12,093 nucleotides of DNA from Oscillospiraceae bacterium (GCA_020025175.1 JAHHSM010000051.1:1-12093), one strand, 5' to 3'. Numbered from the stretch's first letter, positions 1 to 8,151 are shown. Translations and numbers: made by a program. Notes: a model not told the origin generated them from the sequence alone.

Positions 1-78
1 GAATAAACAGTGCAAAATAAAAAAATATTGAAGAACCATATTTAATATTATTTGATTACTTTGAAGGGAGGATGCAAT
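1..78 (+). other. AT-rich leader upstream of fliD
   Basis: This is a very AT-rich stretch before the fliD start. No reading frame from a preceding gene is recognisable in it. I looked for a sigma-28 site (TAAA, about 15 bases, CCGATAT) and a sigma-A site. There is a TTGAAG at 28-33 but no -10 box at a proper distance, so I do not call a promoter. The real promoter of the fliD unit may lie to the left of the window. Confidence 0.4.
64..71 (+). promoter_or_regulatory. Ribosome binding site that fixes the fliD start
   Basis: AAGGGAGG lies seven bases before the ATG at 79. The reading frame is open further left to a TTG at 52, but that codon has no Shine-Dalgarno sequence before it, and the residues it would add are encoded by the ribosome binding site itself. 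The ATG at 79 is therefore the preferred start. Confidence 0.85.
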
Positions 79-2526
79 ATGGCATCAATCGGCGGTGTAA
101 TGGGCGGTAAGTCCGGTGGGAGTATTTTCGGAAACAGACCTGTGATTTCTGGCCTTGCCAGTGGCATGGATACCGAAAGTATGATTGAAAATGCTGTGTC
201 TGGTTATAAAGTGAGAATCAGCAAACTGCAGCAGCAGCGTACCCGCTTGGAATGGCAGCAGACAGCATACAGAAGCATTATTCAGAAAATGGTGAGCTTC
301 AATCAGAAATATCTCTCCTATTCTTCCGGAAACAATTTGATGAGTCCCGGGTTCTTTGACAGTGCAGTGAAAGTGACTGCGAACGGAGCCAATGCGGATA
401 AGGTGAGCGCGGTCGGAAAGAGCACCAGCAACGTGCAGGTAAACAGTGTCACGCAGTTGGCAACTTCGGCTACATATTCTATTCCTGCCGCAAATCAGAA
501 ATGGAATCCGAGCAATGTGGCGGCCGGCTCCTTTGATGTAAAAGGAAATGTAGACGTGGGTAAGCTGGATGGTACTTTGTCGCTGGGATACGGCGGTAAA
601 ACTGTGCAGATCACCTTTGATGAAAATGATGTATTTAAGTCTGCCGATGAAATGGCTGAGGCCATCAACAAGAAGCTGGCAGAAGAAACCATTGCCTTCG
701 ACGGCGGTACACAGGCAAAGGCAAATGAACGTATCCGTGCTGTGGCAGCAGCGGATGGAAGAATCAGATTTGAAACGGTTCAGCCTGATGATAACAATGG
801 CGTATGGATCTCTGATGCCAGTGAAAGCATTGAAACTGCTTTGGGGATTGATACCGATGGCAACAATAAAAATCTGAAGGTTTTCCTGTTCCAGGCAGAT
901 AAGGTTGTGGAACAAAAGGCTATGGTGGATGTGCTTAGTGAAAATGGCCTTACCATCACGCTGGATGGCGTTTCCAAAACCATCAAAGGTCCTACTAAGG
1001 ATGAGCTGGGCAGCAGCTGGACTGAGCAGGATTACCTGAATAAATTGCAGGAGAATATCGATAAAGAGTTCGGCAAGACTGAGAGCGGCGAAAGCAAGCT
1101 GAAAGTCAGTGATGCAAATACAGCTGACGGAAAAGTCCAGCTGAAGTTTGAGGCGGCAAGTGATACAAGCAAATTCTCCGTCTACTCCTCCGTCGGCAAA
1201 TTGATTGGCATGGAAGACAGCGTGAGCAGCTATGTGAATACAAACCGCAAGCTGAGCGATTTGATGGCAGATACGAATGCATGGGATCGCTTTGAGAAGG
1301 TTAAGGCAGAAGGCAAAGTCACCGAGTCCGGAAAAAATGATGGGTTTGGTACGGATGAAAAGGGCCGCCGTGTGAAGTCTGATGGCCAGGGCGGCTGGTA
1401 TCGCGTTGACGATGAGGGCGAAGCACTGCACTCTTTTGTCATCAACGGTAAGTCGGTCGGTGAATTCAGCAAAAACAGCTCCTTGCAAAGCGTGATGGAT
1501 GCGGTTAATAAAAATCCGGATTCTGACGCAAAAGTGACCTATTCCCAGTTTACAGGCAAGTTTATCTTTGAATCCAAGAACACCGGTGAAGGTCAGAAGA
1601 TCGAGATTGGCGGCGGTTTGGCAGATGCGCTGTTTGGCGGCGGCACGGCAACCAAGGGGCAGGATGCTAAATTTAAGGTCACGGTTAACGGTGAAGCAAA
1701 AGAGATCACACAGAGCAGTAATACCATTGATATCGATGGCAGCAAGATTACCATGAAGGGTACGTTTGCAGAGGGCAGCGAGCCGGTCACTTTCAGTTCT
1801 GCAACGGATACGGACAAGATCATCAATGTTGTTAAGGACATGGTGAAAGATTATAATGAAATGGCTGCTGAAATCAAGAATGCCTATTCCACCATGCCTA
1901 TGCAGAAAACGAATGGCGATTATTATGAGCCTCTGACCGACGACGACACAGCAGATATGTCCGAGTCTGCCATCAAGGCTTATGAGGAAAAGGCGAAGAC
2001 CGGCATTCTCTTTGCCGATCGCGATTTGGCCAACCTGTATGCCGGCATGACACAGGCGTTGGGCGTGCTGGGAAAAAGCGGCAACGATATGAACAAACTG
2101 GGGCTGACCATTTCCTATGCAGACGGCGCCACTACTATGGAACTGGATGAGTCAAAGCTGCGCGAGGCGCTGGAAAACGATCCTGAAAAGGTAAAAGACA
2201 TCTTTACCAGAAGCGTAAGCGATGGTGCAAGTTCGGATGGCTTGATGCAGGGCTTGAAGACGCAGATGGAGAAATATGCAGGAACCAGCGGTGCTGTAAA
2301 GGGTGTTTTAATCGCAAAGGCAGGTTCTCCGCTGGCACCTACATCTGTCTATCAAAATACCTGGCAGCAGAAGCTGGAGGATTACGATAAGCAGATCGAA
2401 TCTTGGCGCAAGAAGATGGCCAGCCAGGTGGACTATTACAATAGTAAATTTACCGCTTTGGAACAGATGGTGCTCCAGATGAATAACCAGAGTGCTACGC
2501 TGATGGGGATGACTGGCGGATTTTAA
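79..2526 (+). CDS. fliD: Flagellar filament cap protein FliD (hook-associated protein 2)
   Basis: FliD forms the cap at the distal end of the flagellum, where it guides exported flagellin subunits into the growing filament. From the ATG at 79 the protein has 815 residues. After a glycine-rich start of about 20 residues comes the typical FliD N-terminal domain (about 20-130), opening with ISGLASGMDTESMI and continuing into a coiled coil with LQQQRTRLEWQQTAYRSI and a VNSVTQLAT segment. Around residues 450-510 a FVINGKSVGEF segment resembles the flagellin_IN repeat. The FliD C-terminal domain runs from about 525 to the end. It includes VKDYNEM, LGLTISYADG and a final coiled coil with YYNSKFTALEQMVLQMNNQS, the usual FliD ending. 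Many FliD proteins are about 450-500 residues, so the middle, surface-exposed domain is strongly enlarged. fliS follows after 17 bases, the classical fliD-fliS order. Family assignment is secure; the middle domain has no assigned role. Confidence 0.95.
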   Translation: MASIGGVMGGKSGGSIFGNRPVISGLASGMDTESMIENAVSGYKVRISKLQQQRTRLEWQQTAYRSIIQKMVSFNQKYLSYSSGNNLMSPGFFDSAVKVTANGANADKVSAVGKSTSNVQVNSVTQLATSATYSIPAANQKWNPSNVAAGSFDVKGNVDVGKLDGTLSLGYGGKTVQITFDENDVFKSADEMAEAINKKLAEETIAFDGGTQAKANERIRAVAAADGRIRFETVQPDDNNGVWISDASESIETALGIDTDGNNKNLKVFLFQADKVVEQKAMVDVLSENGLTITLDGVSKTIKGPTKDELGSSWTEQDYLNKLQENIDKEFGKTESGESKLKVSDANTADGKVQLKFEAASDTSKFSVYSSVGKLIGMEDSVSSYVNTNRKLSDLMADTNAWDRFEKVKAEGKVTESGKNDGFGTDEKGRRVKSDGQGGWYRVDDEGEALHSFVINGKSVGEFSKNSSLQSVMDAVNKNPDSDAKVTYSQFTGKFIFESKNTGEGQKIEIGGGLADALFGGGTATKGQDAKFKVTVNGEAKEITQSSNTIDIDGSKITMKGTFAEGSEPVTFSSATDTDKIINVVKDMVKDYNEMAAEIKNAYSTMPMQKTNGDYYEPLTDDDTADMSESAIKAYEEKAKTGILFADRDLANLYAGMTQALGVLGKSGNDMNKLGLTISYADGATTMELDESKLREALENDPEKVKDIFTRSVSDGASSDGLMQGLKTQMEKYAGTSGAVKGVLIAKAGSPLAPTSVYQNTWQQKLEDYDKQIESWRKKMASQVDYYNSKFTALEQMVLQMNNQSATLMGMTGGF

Positions 2527-2543
2527 TGATAGGGGATACTTAG

Positions 2544-2924
2544 ATGGCAAACGATAGAAATGTCCAACAGTATAAGGAGCAGATGATTAACACCATGACA
2601 CAGGGTGAGCTGCTTCTTCTGCTGTATGATGAACTGGTCAAACGTCTGACACAGGCAGAGCTCGCTTTGGATAAGTCGCTGTTTCCTGTGTTCGAGGAGT
2701 CTGTGCAGCGTGGCATTGACATTGTGAACTATCTGGACAATACGCTTGATCATCAATATCCTATCAGCGATGAGCTTGCGCGCCTGTATGAGTATTTTAC
2801 ATATGAGCTGGGCCGCGCCAAAATTGGGCGCAATAAAGAAGCGCTGCACCATGTGAAGGAGAAAGCGGATGAATTGCGAGATGCTTTCCGCGTTGCGCAG
2901 AAAAGCGGCGATTCTTCGAAATAG
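2544..2924 (+). CDS. fliS: Flagellin export chaperone FliS
   Basis: FliS binds the C-terminus of newly made flagellin in the cytoplasm, stops premature polymerisation and delivers it to the flagellar type III export apparatus. The 126-residue product has the usual FliS length and an all-helical look. The N-terminal region carries the family hallmark (QQYKEQMINTMTQGELLLLL, then YDELVKRL, about residues 8-35), matching the conserved Y...I.T.SPGELI.MLYDG pattern with TQG in place of SPG. Later helices include the NYLDNTLD and LARLYEYFTYELGRA segments. An AGGGG ribosome binding site at 2531-2535 precedes the ATG. The gene lies 17 bases after fliD and 11 bases before the next gene, so all three are probably co-transcribed. 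Confidence 0.93.
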   Translation: MANDRNVQQYKEQMINTMTQGELLLLLYDELVKRLTQAELALDKSLFPVFEESVQRGIDIVNYLDNTLDHQYPISDELARLYEYFTYELGRAKIGRNKEALHHVKEKADELRDAFRVAQKSGDSSK

Positions 2925-2935
2925 GTGGTGCATCA

Positions 2936-3322
2936 ATGGAACAGGTAAGAATCATGGACGCGCAGGTGCAGACACGCCGCATTTACAATTTGTTGGGAGA
3001 GGTCTATGAGCTCTCCCAACAATTAGCGGATGCCATTGATCGTGAAGATCAGGTTGCGGTGCAGATGCTGCTGGGTATGCGTGAAGAGCCCATTCGAAAA
3101 CTTGCGGAAACAAAAGAACTCCTTATGCAGCAGATAGAAGAGGCGGAAATGGAAGAGTCTGTGCGTCTTCGCGCGCTGCTGAACGGTGAGGCTGCTGTGG
3201 CAGAGAATGAAGAGGGACTTGCCAATCAGGTGGCGGTCAATGCGCGTCTGCTGAAGCAGGTGCATGAATTGGATAAACGTCTGAATCGGAAAATTACCCG
3301 TGGGAAGTCTATCTATCAATAA
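2936..3322 (+). CDS. Small coiled-coil protein, probable FlgN/FliT-like flagellar chaperone
   Basis: This 128-residue protein is almost entirely predicted helix, rich in Glu, Gln, Leu and Arg, with no signal peptide or membrane segment. Two long amphipathic stretches (about 12-80 and 95-120) are broken near residue 85. The C-terminus ends in KITRGKSIYQ, which resembles the GKSLY-type ending seen in FlgN-family proteins. In many bacteria the gene after fliS encodes FliT, the FliD chaperone, and other loci have a FlgN-like protein there, which protects the hook-filament junction proteins FlgK and FlgL. Position (11 bases after fliS), size and helical composition support an export-chaperone role. 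The sequence alone does not decide between FliT and FlgN, so I give no symbol. A GGTGG just before the ATG is a modest ribosome binding site. Confidence 0.7.
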   Translation: MEQVRIMDAQVQTRRIYNLLGEVYELSQQLADAIDREDQVAVQMLLGMREEPIRKLAETKELLMQQIEEAEMEESVRLRALLNGEAAVAENEEGLANQVAVNARLLKQVHELDKRLNRKITRGKSIYQ

Positions 3323-3666
3323 AAGAATTGCTTGTGATGGAATCTGCTGTGAACACTTCTGAAATAGAAGCGCCTGGTTATTTAACAGTAAAACGGTTCT
3401 GTGCAGCGCGCTTCATTCGGCAGGCGCGATTTGTCAATACGCAGCACGGCTGCTTGGCCTGTCAGATTGCTCTTTTATATTTGTCGGGGAGGCAATCGAA
3501 TCCGCATTGTGTAGTGGGATACTATAGTGTGGCATGGAATGCCTGCCTTTTGGAAGTGACTTGGTTTCTTAGTGCGGAATCTGAGTGATTGAATTGATTC
3601 TGAAAATCAGTTCAGAAGAAAACATATTTACAAAAATGATGAAACCATATCACAGGAGAGAAGAGA
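3323..3666 (+). other. 344-base intergenic stretch without a convincing gene
   Basis: This gap separates the fliD-fliS unit from the ATPase gene. An open frame of 86 codons runs from TTG 3328 (or ATG 3337) to 3588, but it has no ribosome binding site. Its translation is cysteine-rich, with rare codons (AGG, CGA, ATA) and no recognisable motif, so I do not call it. Short inverted repeats are visible: CGCGC at 3407-3411 with GCGCG at 3424-3428, GGCAT...ATGCC near 3531-3543, and TTCTGA at 3598-3603 with TCAGAA at 3612-3617. None carries a following T run that would make a clear terminator. I found no well-spaced sigma-A or sigma-28 promoter and no match to the conserved core of the c-di-GMP-I riboswitch. 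A ribosome binding site (CAGGAGAG) lies at its right end. Confidence 0.5.
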
Positions 3667-4434
3667 ATGCCGACGATTACAGTAAATCATGTTTCTAAAT
3701 ATTATTTTGCTGAGAAGAAAAAGTTGTTTCGAAAGAGAGGTCGATATGAAGTTGGCCTGAATGATGTGAACATCTCTGTGAAACAGGGAGAGTTTGTATT
3801 CATTATCGGGAGCAGCGGATCTGGCAAGAGCACCCTGATGAAGCTGATTTCGGGGCAAATGGCACCAGATTACGGAAGTGTGGAGATCAACGGAAAAGAT
3901 CTCTCTAAGCTTAAAAAGCGCAGTCTTCAGCGTTTGCCGCTGTTAGTTGGGTATGTAGCGCAACAGAATGTATTGAATTCACGGATGGTTATTGAAGAAA
4001 ATTTAAGGCAGAGTGCAAAGATCGGATGCAGAATTTTTGGTGACCAGCCTCCATGTGAAGATAGAATTCGCAAAGTATTGGGGCTCACGGGATTGTCCGG
4101 GGTTGAGAAAAAGTATCCGGGAGAATTGATGGCAGGTGAGCGCCGCAGGGCGGAATTGGCTCGCGCATTGATCAATAGTCCGCCGGTTCTGGTTTTAGAT
4201 GAAGTGACAGCCAATCTTGATGCGGATAGCATGTGGGATGTATATTTGCTGCTGCATGAAATTAATCGGTTGGGGACAACAGTGATCATGTCTACACATA
4301 ACAGTAACTATGTTAATATGCTGCGGCGCAGGGTGATCACACTGGTGGACGGGCATGTTTATAGTGATAATATCAAAGGGAGGTATGGAGAGGTTAGGAA
4401 AAGAGCCTATAGTCGCTCAGGGATGATTTTATAA
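3667..4434 (+). CDS. FtsE-like ABC-type ATPase with altered signature motif
   Basis: This 255-residue protein is a single nucleotide-binding domain. Visible motifs are Walker A GSSGSGKST (48-56), a Q-loop glutamine (99-100), Walker B VLVLDE with the catalytic Glu (174-179), the D-loop NLD (183-185) and the switch His in STHN (211). The segments FVFIIGSSGSGKSTLMKLI, INRLGTTVIMSTHN and RRRVITLVDG, and the ending NIKGRYG, are closest to FtsE, which works with the membrane protein FtsX to activate cell-wall hydrolases at division. No FtsX-like or other permease gene lies next to it; the neighbours are a long gap and a chemoreceptor gene 30 bases on. The signature reads LMAGE (154-158) instead of LSGGE/Q: the Ser and the first Gly are replaced. 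A basic insertion (KKKLFRKRGR, 17-26) follows the first strand. It is probably an FtsE paralogue, and transport or cell-wall function is unproven. Confidence 0.85.
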   Translation: MPTITVNHVSKYYFAEKKKLFRKRGRYEVGLNDVNISVKQGEFVFIIGSSGSGKSTLMKLISGQMAPDYGSVEINGKDLSKLKKRSLQRLPLLVGYVAQQNVLNSRMVIEENLRQSAKIGCRIFGDQPPCEDRIRKVLGLTGLSGVEKKYPGELMAGERRRAELARALINSPPVLVLDEVTANLDADSMWDVYLLLHEINRLGTTVIMSTHNSNYVNMLRRRVITLVDGHVYSDNIKGRYGEVRKRAYSRSGMIL

Positions 4435-4464
4435 AGAAAAAAGAGATATGAGGAGGAGCGAAGA

Positions 4465-6258
4465 ATGCTCAAAAATATGAAAGTAAGAAACAGTTTGTTA
4501 ATGGGATATATTATTACGATTGTTATTTCTGTAGTAATCATTTTTGCGATTCTGACAATAATGAGCAGACAGTCGAGCAGTTATGACGGTCTGATGGAAA
4601 GGGAAGTCACTGCAAATCAAACCCTGCTTCAGGTACGCAACTATTGTAATATTGCTGCCAGAAATCTGAGGGATATTCTTTTGATTCCAGATGATCCGAT
4701 GAATCCGAAAATGGAAGCGAGAATTCACGAAGTTTTGGAGGAAGTGGATGCACTGACAGCGCAGCTGGAAAAAACCTATCCCGATAATATAGACCGAGCA
4801 GATCTGGATACCTATCTGACCAAAGTTGATAATTGGCAGGCAACTCTTGTAAGCATTTTAAATATGTATAATGCAGGCGATATCAATGGTGCAATCCGTA
4901 AGGTGAGCAGCGATTGTACGCCGGCACTGAATGATATGGCAGTAACAGCAATAGACTTGAGTGCTAGGATCAATGACAGCATAGATCAGAGAGAAAAGGA
5001 GATTTCCGGCAATACGAATAAGGCATTGATTGCAGTAGTGATTGCGATGATTATCGCTGCGATTTGTGTTATGTATCTGGCAATCAAAATCATCAAAAGT
5101 ATTGCAGCGCCTACAGCAGAAGTACATGAGGCTCTCATTGGCTTCAGTCAGGGCAAGTTGGATATTCCTGTTACATATGAGAGCAATAATGAACTGGGTG
5201 AGATGTGCGCGGCATTGCGCACCAGTCAGAGGGCACTGGGCAGCGTGATTCAAGAAGAGAGTTATCTGCTGGGTGAAATGGCAAAGGGCAACTTTGATCT
5301 GAGATTCCAGGATGAGAGCATTTATGTAGGTGCAATGCTGGAAGTGAAGGAAGCCATGACTACCATTAATCAGAAGCTTTCTGACACACTGACACAGATC
5401 AACCTGAGCGCTGAGCAGGTTTCTGCCGGTTCCGAACAGGTATCTACCGGCGCACAGGCACTGGCTCAGGGTGCTACACAGCAGGCAAGTGCCGTTGAAG
5501 AGTTGTCTGCTACCATTCAGGAAATTTCCAATAATGCCAAAGAGAATGCGAAACGCAGTGAAGAGGCACTGGAGCGTGCAAATTATACCGGTGATCGTGT
5601 GGACGAAAGTGCTGAGCATATGGAAGAAATGGTGCAGGCAATGGGCCGTATTTCTGATTCTTCTCAGGAGATCAGCAAAATCATTGCTACCATCGAAAAT
5701 ATTGCGTTCCAGACGAATATTTTGGCACTGAATGCTGCGGTTGAAGCTGCTCGTGCCGGTTCCGCGGGTAAGGGATTTGCGGTTGTGGCAGATGAAGTGC
5801 GCAACCTTTCTGCAAAGTCTGATCAGGCAGCTAAGGCGACCAAAGAGCTGATTGATCGTTCTATTGCCTCTGTTCAGGATGGTAATACCATCGTTTCCCG
5901 TGTTTCCGAATCCCTGCAAAAAACGGTGGATGCTACAAATCAACTGAAGAATTCCATTGATGAAATTGCCAAAGCTGTTGAGAATGAAGCAGAAGCAATC
6001 GTTCAGGTTACAGATGGTATCGAGCAGATTTCCTGCGTTGTTCAAACAAACTCCGCAACCAGTGAGGAGTCTGCGGCAACCAGTGAGGAACTGTCCAGTC
6101 AGGCAAGCATGATGCGTAGTCTGATGTCTCAGTTTAAGCTGCGTACAACCGAACAAGAGCTGCGTTTCGGTGGGGCACCTGACACGTGTGATTACGGTGC
6201 AGACAACGAGCAGGATGGATTTCCCGGTGTTTCCAGCACGGCCTTTAGCAAATATTAA
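4465..6258 (+). CDS. Methyl-accepting chemotaxis protein (transmembrane chemoreceptor)
   Basis: This receptor senses a ligand outside the cytoplasmic membrane and controls the CheA kinase, setting flagellar rotation. Of 597 residues, TM1 spans about 13-33. An extracytoplasmic helical domain (about 34-186) has the size and character of a four-helix-bundle sensor (4HB_MCP type). TM2 spans about 187-210, followed by a HAMP domain (about 208-262) and a second HAMP-like stretch (YLLGEMAKGNFDLRF, about 267-310). The cytoplasmic signalling hairpin is fully conserved at 411-450, including IAFQTNILALNAAVEAARAG and KGFAVVADEVRNLSAKS. Methylation-type Glu/Gln pairs flank it (QQASAVEEL and SEESAATSEELSSQ). 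The tail (562-597) is short and has no CheR-binding NWETF-like pentapeptide. AGGAGGAG at 4451-4458 precedes the ATG, 30 bases after the ATPase gene. An intrinsic terminator follows. The ligand cannot be read from the sequence. Confidence 0.95.
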   Translation: MLKNMKVRNSLLMGYIITIVISVVIIFAILTIMSRQSSSYDGLMEREVTANQTLLQVRNYCNIAARNLRDILLIPDDPMNPKMEARIHEVLEEVDALTAQLEKTYPDNIDRADLDTYLTKVDNWQATLVSILNMYNAGDINGAIRKVSSDCTPALNDMAVTAIDLSARINDSIDQREKEISGNTNKALIAVVIAMIIAAICVMYLAIKIIKSIAAPTAEVHEALIGFSQGKLDIPVTYESNNELGEMCAALRTSQRALGSVIQEESYLLGEMAKGNFDLRFQDESIYVGAMLEVKEAMTTINQKLSDTLTQINLSAEQVSAGSEQVSTGAQALAQGATQQASAVEELSATIQEISNNAKENAKRSEEALERANYTGDRVDESAEHMEEMVQAMGRISDSSQEISKIIATIENIAFQTNILALNAAVEAARAGSAGKGFAVVADEVRNLSAKSDQAAKATKELIDRSIASVQDGNTIVSRVSESLQKTVDATNQLKNSIDEIAKAVENEAEAIVQVTDGIEQISCVVQTNSATSEESAATSEELSSQASMMRSLMSQFKLRTTEQELRFGGAPDTCDYGADNEQDGFPGVSSTAFSKY

Positions 6259-6259
6259 G

Positions 6260-6302
6260 TCCTTAGCGCGATAAGGATTAGAGTATACAAAAAGGCCTTT
6301 TT
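6260..6302 (+). repeat. Short hairpin and a perfect 14-base palindrome after the MCP gene
   Basis: TCCTTA (6260-6265) pairs with TAAGGA (6272-6277), and the 14-base palindrome AAAAAGGCCTTTTT occupies 6289-6302. They sit between the MCP stop codon and the main terminator. They may act as weak accessory termination or RNA 3'-end structure. The function is inferred, but the symmetry is directly visible. Confidence 0.45.
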
Positions 6303-6325
6303 GCGCTGGTAATGCGTTTTAGTGC

Positions 6326-6368
6326 AATTGCCAGAAGGTTTCCAAAAGCAACCTTCTGGCAATTTTTC
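6326..6368 (+). terminator. Strong rho-independent terminator after the MCP gene
   Basis: AATTGCCAGAAGGTT (6326-6340) pairs perfectly with AACCTTCTGGCAATT (6350-6364) around a nine-base loop. The 3' arm runs into a T run at 6363-6367. The 15-bp stem followed by Ts is a textbook intrinsic terminator. It separates the MCP transcript from the FapA-cheX-cheY group. No clear promoter for the next gene is visible in the 40 bases between it and the downstream ATG, so some readthrough is possible. Confidence 0.92.
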
Positions 6369-6408
6369 CTTTGTGGCATGCATGATTGATTGATAAGGGG
6401 GAAAAAAG

Positions 6409-8151
6409 ATGGCCCAAAATAAAGGGTTTAAAGGATTGCTGAAGTCTATTTTTGGCAAAGATGATGAGCTGGAATTGGAAACAAGGGAACCATATTTAGA
6501 GAAGTTGGATACAATACCGGATAAGCTGCCAGAAGAGCCGATGAAATGGGAAGAGAGCGGTATCCTGCCTCCCTTAGAAGACAGTTTGCTGAAACTGTGG
6601 AATAAGTGGGCTGAAGAGGATGAAATACGTCCGAGCCTCTCTTTGACGGAAACTCTGGATGAAGAGCGCGTCCAAATGGATGCAGAGCAGCTGGAGGCGG
6701 AGGCAAAGCGTGCAAATATGCAGTTGCAGCAGGCTGCAAAGCAGCGTCTGCAGCAAATAGATGCTATGGAAAAGAAAGGGAACGAGTCTCTGGATGCACA
6801 GTGCTGCGTCTATATTTCGCGCGATAAAATGCTTGCATGGCTTATTTTGTTCCCGCCTGTTGGCGAAACCGGAACGCTTCGTGTGGATGAAATCGGGAAA
6901 GCAATGCAAAGCTGCCAGGTGAGCAGCGGTATTGAATCGGATGCAATTGTGCGTATCATTCAAAATAAACCCTACTTTGAATTGATTCCGATCGCAATTG
7001 GAACACCGCCTGTGGAGGGCACCAACGGCACAATTAAGGAGTATTATGAAAAAACACCCCCATTTGAAGTAAAAATTGATGATAATGGTGTTGCAGACTA
7101 TAGAGCGTCAAACTATGTCTATCAGATCATGCAGGGTGATGTGATTTGCGACATTACCTATGCCGTTCCGGGAAAAGCAGGCTTGCGGATTGACGGCAGC
7201 ATTGCAGAACCCAAGAAGGTAAAGGACGTGAAAATCCCGAAAGGGGAAAATACGGAAGTTACAGAAGATGGGCTGCATCTCATCGCAGCAATAGATGGCA
7301 ATTTGGAATATAAAAACGGAGTATTTCAGATTTGTCCCGTACTGGTGATTCCGGGCGATGTAGATTATGAAGTGGGAAATTTGAATTTTAACGGCGATAT
7401 TCACGTCAAGGGCGATGTCCGCGAGAATTTTGTGGTGCGGGCAACCGGATCGATTATGATTGACGGTTTGGTTGAGGCAGCAACGATTGATGCGGGAACG
7501 GATTTGATCATTACGCGTGGTGTTGGCGGAGATAATCGTGCGTTAATTAGAAGTAAAGGTTCTGTTCGTGCAAAATATTTGGAAAATTGTGTAGTGTACG
7601 CAAAAGGAAGTGTGTATGCGGACTGCATCATGAACTCCCAGGTTTTCAGTGACAACAGTATCCACGTTTGCAGCGGAAGGGGCAGTGTGATCGGCGGTGC
7701 ACTGACGGCGGCGGAACAGATTCAGGCAAAGATGATCGGCGCGCAGTCGGGACGGCGTACGGAGATCACTCTGGGTGTATTCTCCTTGCAGAAAGAAGAA
7801 CTGCAGGACATTGAACAGGATATGGAAGTGAATCGGGCTGAAATCAAGGAGTTGGATGAGCAGCTGCGCCTTCTTGAAAAGGAGCAGGGTCTGGAAGGCA
7901 GTGATGCTCGGCTGGCGAAGCTGCGGATGAGACAATCTGTTTTGGAAATGAAGGCTGAGCAGCTTTGCAAACGGCATGAAAAGGTTGAAACTATGGTGCC
8001 GGAGCTTACAAAATGTCGATTGGAATGTGATACAATTTATCCGATCACTACAATTACAGTGCACAATGCCACTTGGACAGCGAGGGATATTCGGATGAAC
8101 TGCAGAATATCGTATGACACCCAAAAAGAGATGTTACAAGGGATCCGCTGA
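6409..8151 (+). CDS. DUF342 / FapA-like polymer-forming beta-helix protein
   Basis: This cytoplasmic protein of 580 residues has no signal peptide. Residues 1-125 are an acidic, helical N-terminal region with a coiled coil at about 85-122. From about 130 to 300 there is a mixed domain (CVYISRDKMLAWLILFPP, later DITYAVPGKAGLRIDG). Residues 305-455 form a right-handed beta-helix-like part with repeated short strands such as GDVDYEVGNLNFNGDIHVKG, GSIMIDGLVEAATIDAG and GSVYADCIMNSQVFS. A coiled coil follows at about 458-530, then a small C-terminal beta segment. This order is typical of DUF342 (Pfam FapA, flagellar assembly protein A). In Vibrio, FapA is linked to polar flagellation and to the sugar phosphotransferase protein EIIA-Glc; in Bacillota its role is unknown. 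A GGGG ribosome binding site precedes the ATG. It is the first gene of the unit ending with the TTG-start gene. Confidence 0.88.
   Translation: MAQNKGFKGLLKSIFGKDDELELETREPYLEKLDTIPDKLPEEPMKWEESGILPPLEDSLLKLWNKWAEEDEIRPSLSLTETLDEERVQMDAEQLEAEAKRANMQLQQAAKQRLQQIDAMEKKGNESLDAQCCVYISRDKMLAWLILFPPVGETGTLRVDEIGKAMQSCQVSSGIESDAIVRIIQNKPYFELIPIAIGTPPVEGTNGTIKEYYEKTPPFEVKIDDNGVADYRASNYVYQIMQGDVICDITYAVPGKAGLRIDGSIAEPKKVKDVKIPKGENTEVTEDGLHLIAAIDGNLEYKNGVFQICPVLVIPGDVDYEVGNLNFNGDIHVKGDVRENFVVRATGSIMIDGLVEAATIDAGTDLIITRGVGGDNRALIRSKGSVRAKYLENCVVYAKGSVYADCIMNSQVFSDNSIHVCSGRGSVIGGALTAAEQIQAKMIGAQSGRRTEITLGVFSLQKEELQDIEQDMEVNRAEIKELDEQLRLLEKEQGLEGSDARLAKLRMRQSVLEMKAEQLCKRHEKVETMVPELTKCRLECDTIYPITTITVHNATWTARDIRMNCRISYDTQKEMLQGIR

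Noticed and set aside
85..1488. A 467-codon open frame on the minus strand inside fliD
   Set aside because: It lies fully antisense to a well-supported fliD. Its translation is rich in Cys, His, Phe and Ile, as expected of the reverse complement of a Gly/Asp/Lys-rich gene, and shows no family motif. Length alone is not evidence.
3328..3588. An 86-codon plus-strand frame after the FlgN/FliT-like gene
   Set aside because: No ribosome binding site, TTG start, several rare codons and no recognisable motif. It is described in the intergenic entry instead of being called.
4858..6156. A 432-codon open frame on the minus strand inside the chemoreceptor gene
   Set aside because: It is antisense to the conserved receptor coding region, with a Cys- and Asn-rich translation that mirrors Ala/Glu-rich codons. 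No ribosome binding site or motif was found.
6260..6290. GCGATAAG at 6267-6274 as a sigma-28 -10 box
   Set aside because: The only TTAA before it is about ten bases away, too close for the 14-16-base spacer, and the bases form a small hairpin after the MCP gene.
6369..6408. A possible promoter for the DUF342 gene between the terminator and the ATG
   Set aside because: Forty bases with a GATTGATTGAT repeat, but no paired -35 and -10 boxes at a proper distance for sigma-A or sigma-28.
7543..8124. A 193-codon open frame on the minus strand inside the DUF342 gene
   Set aside because: It is a shadow of the plus-strand gene. The translation is Phe-, His- and Cys-rich and shows no recognisable domain.
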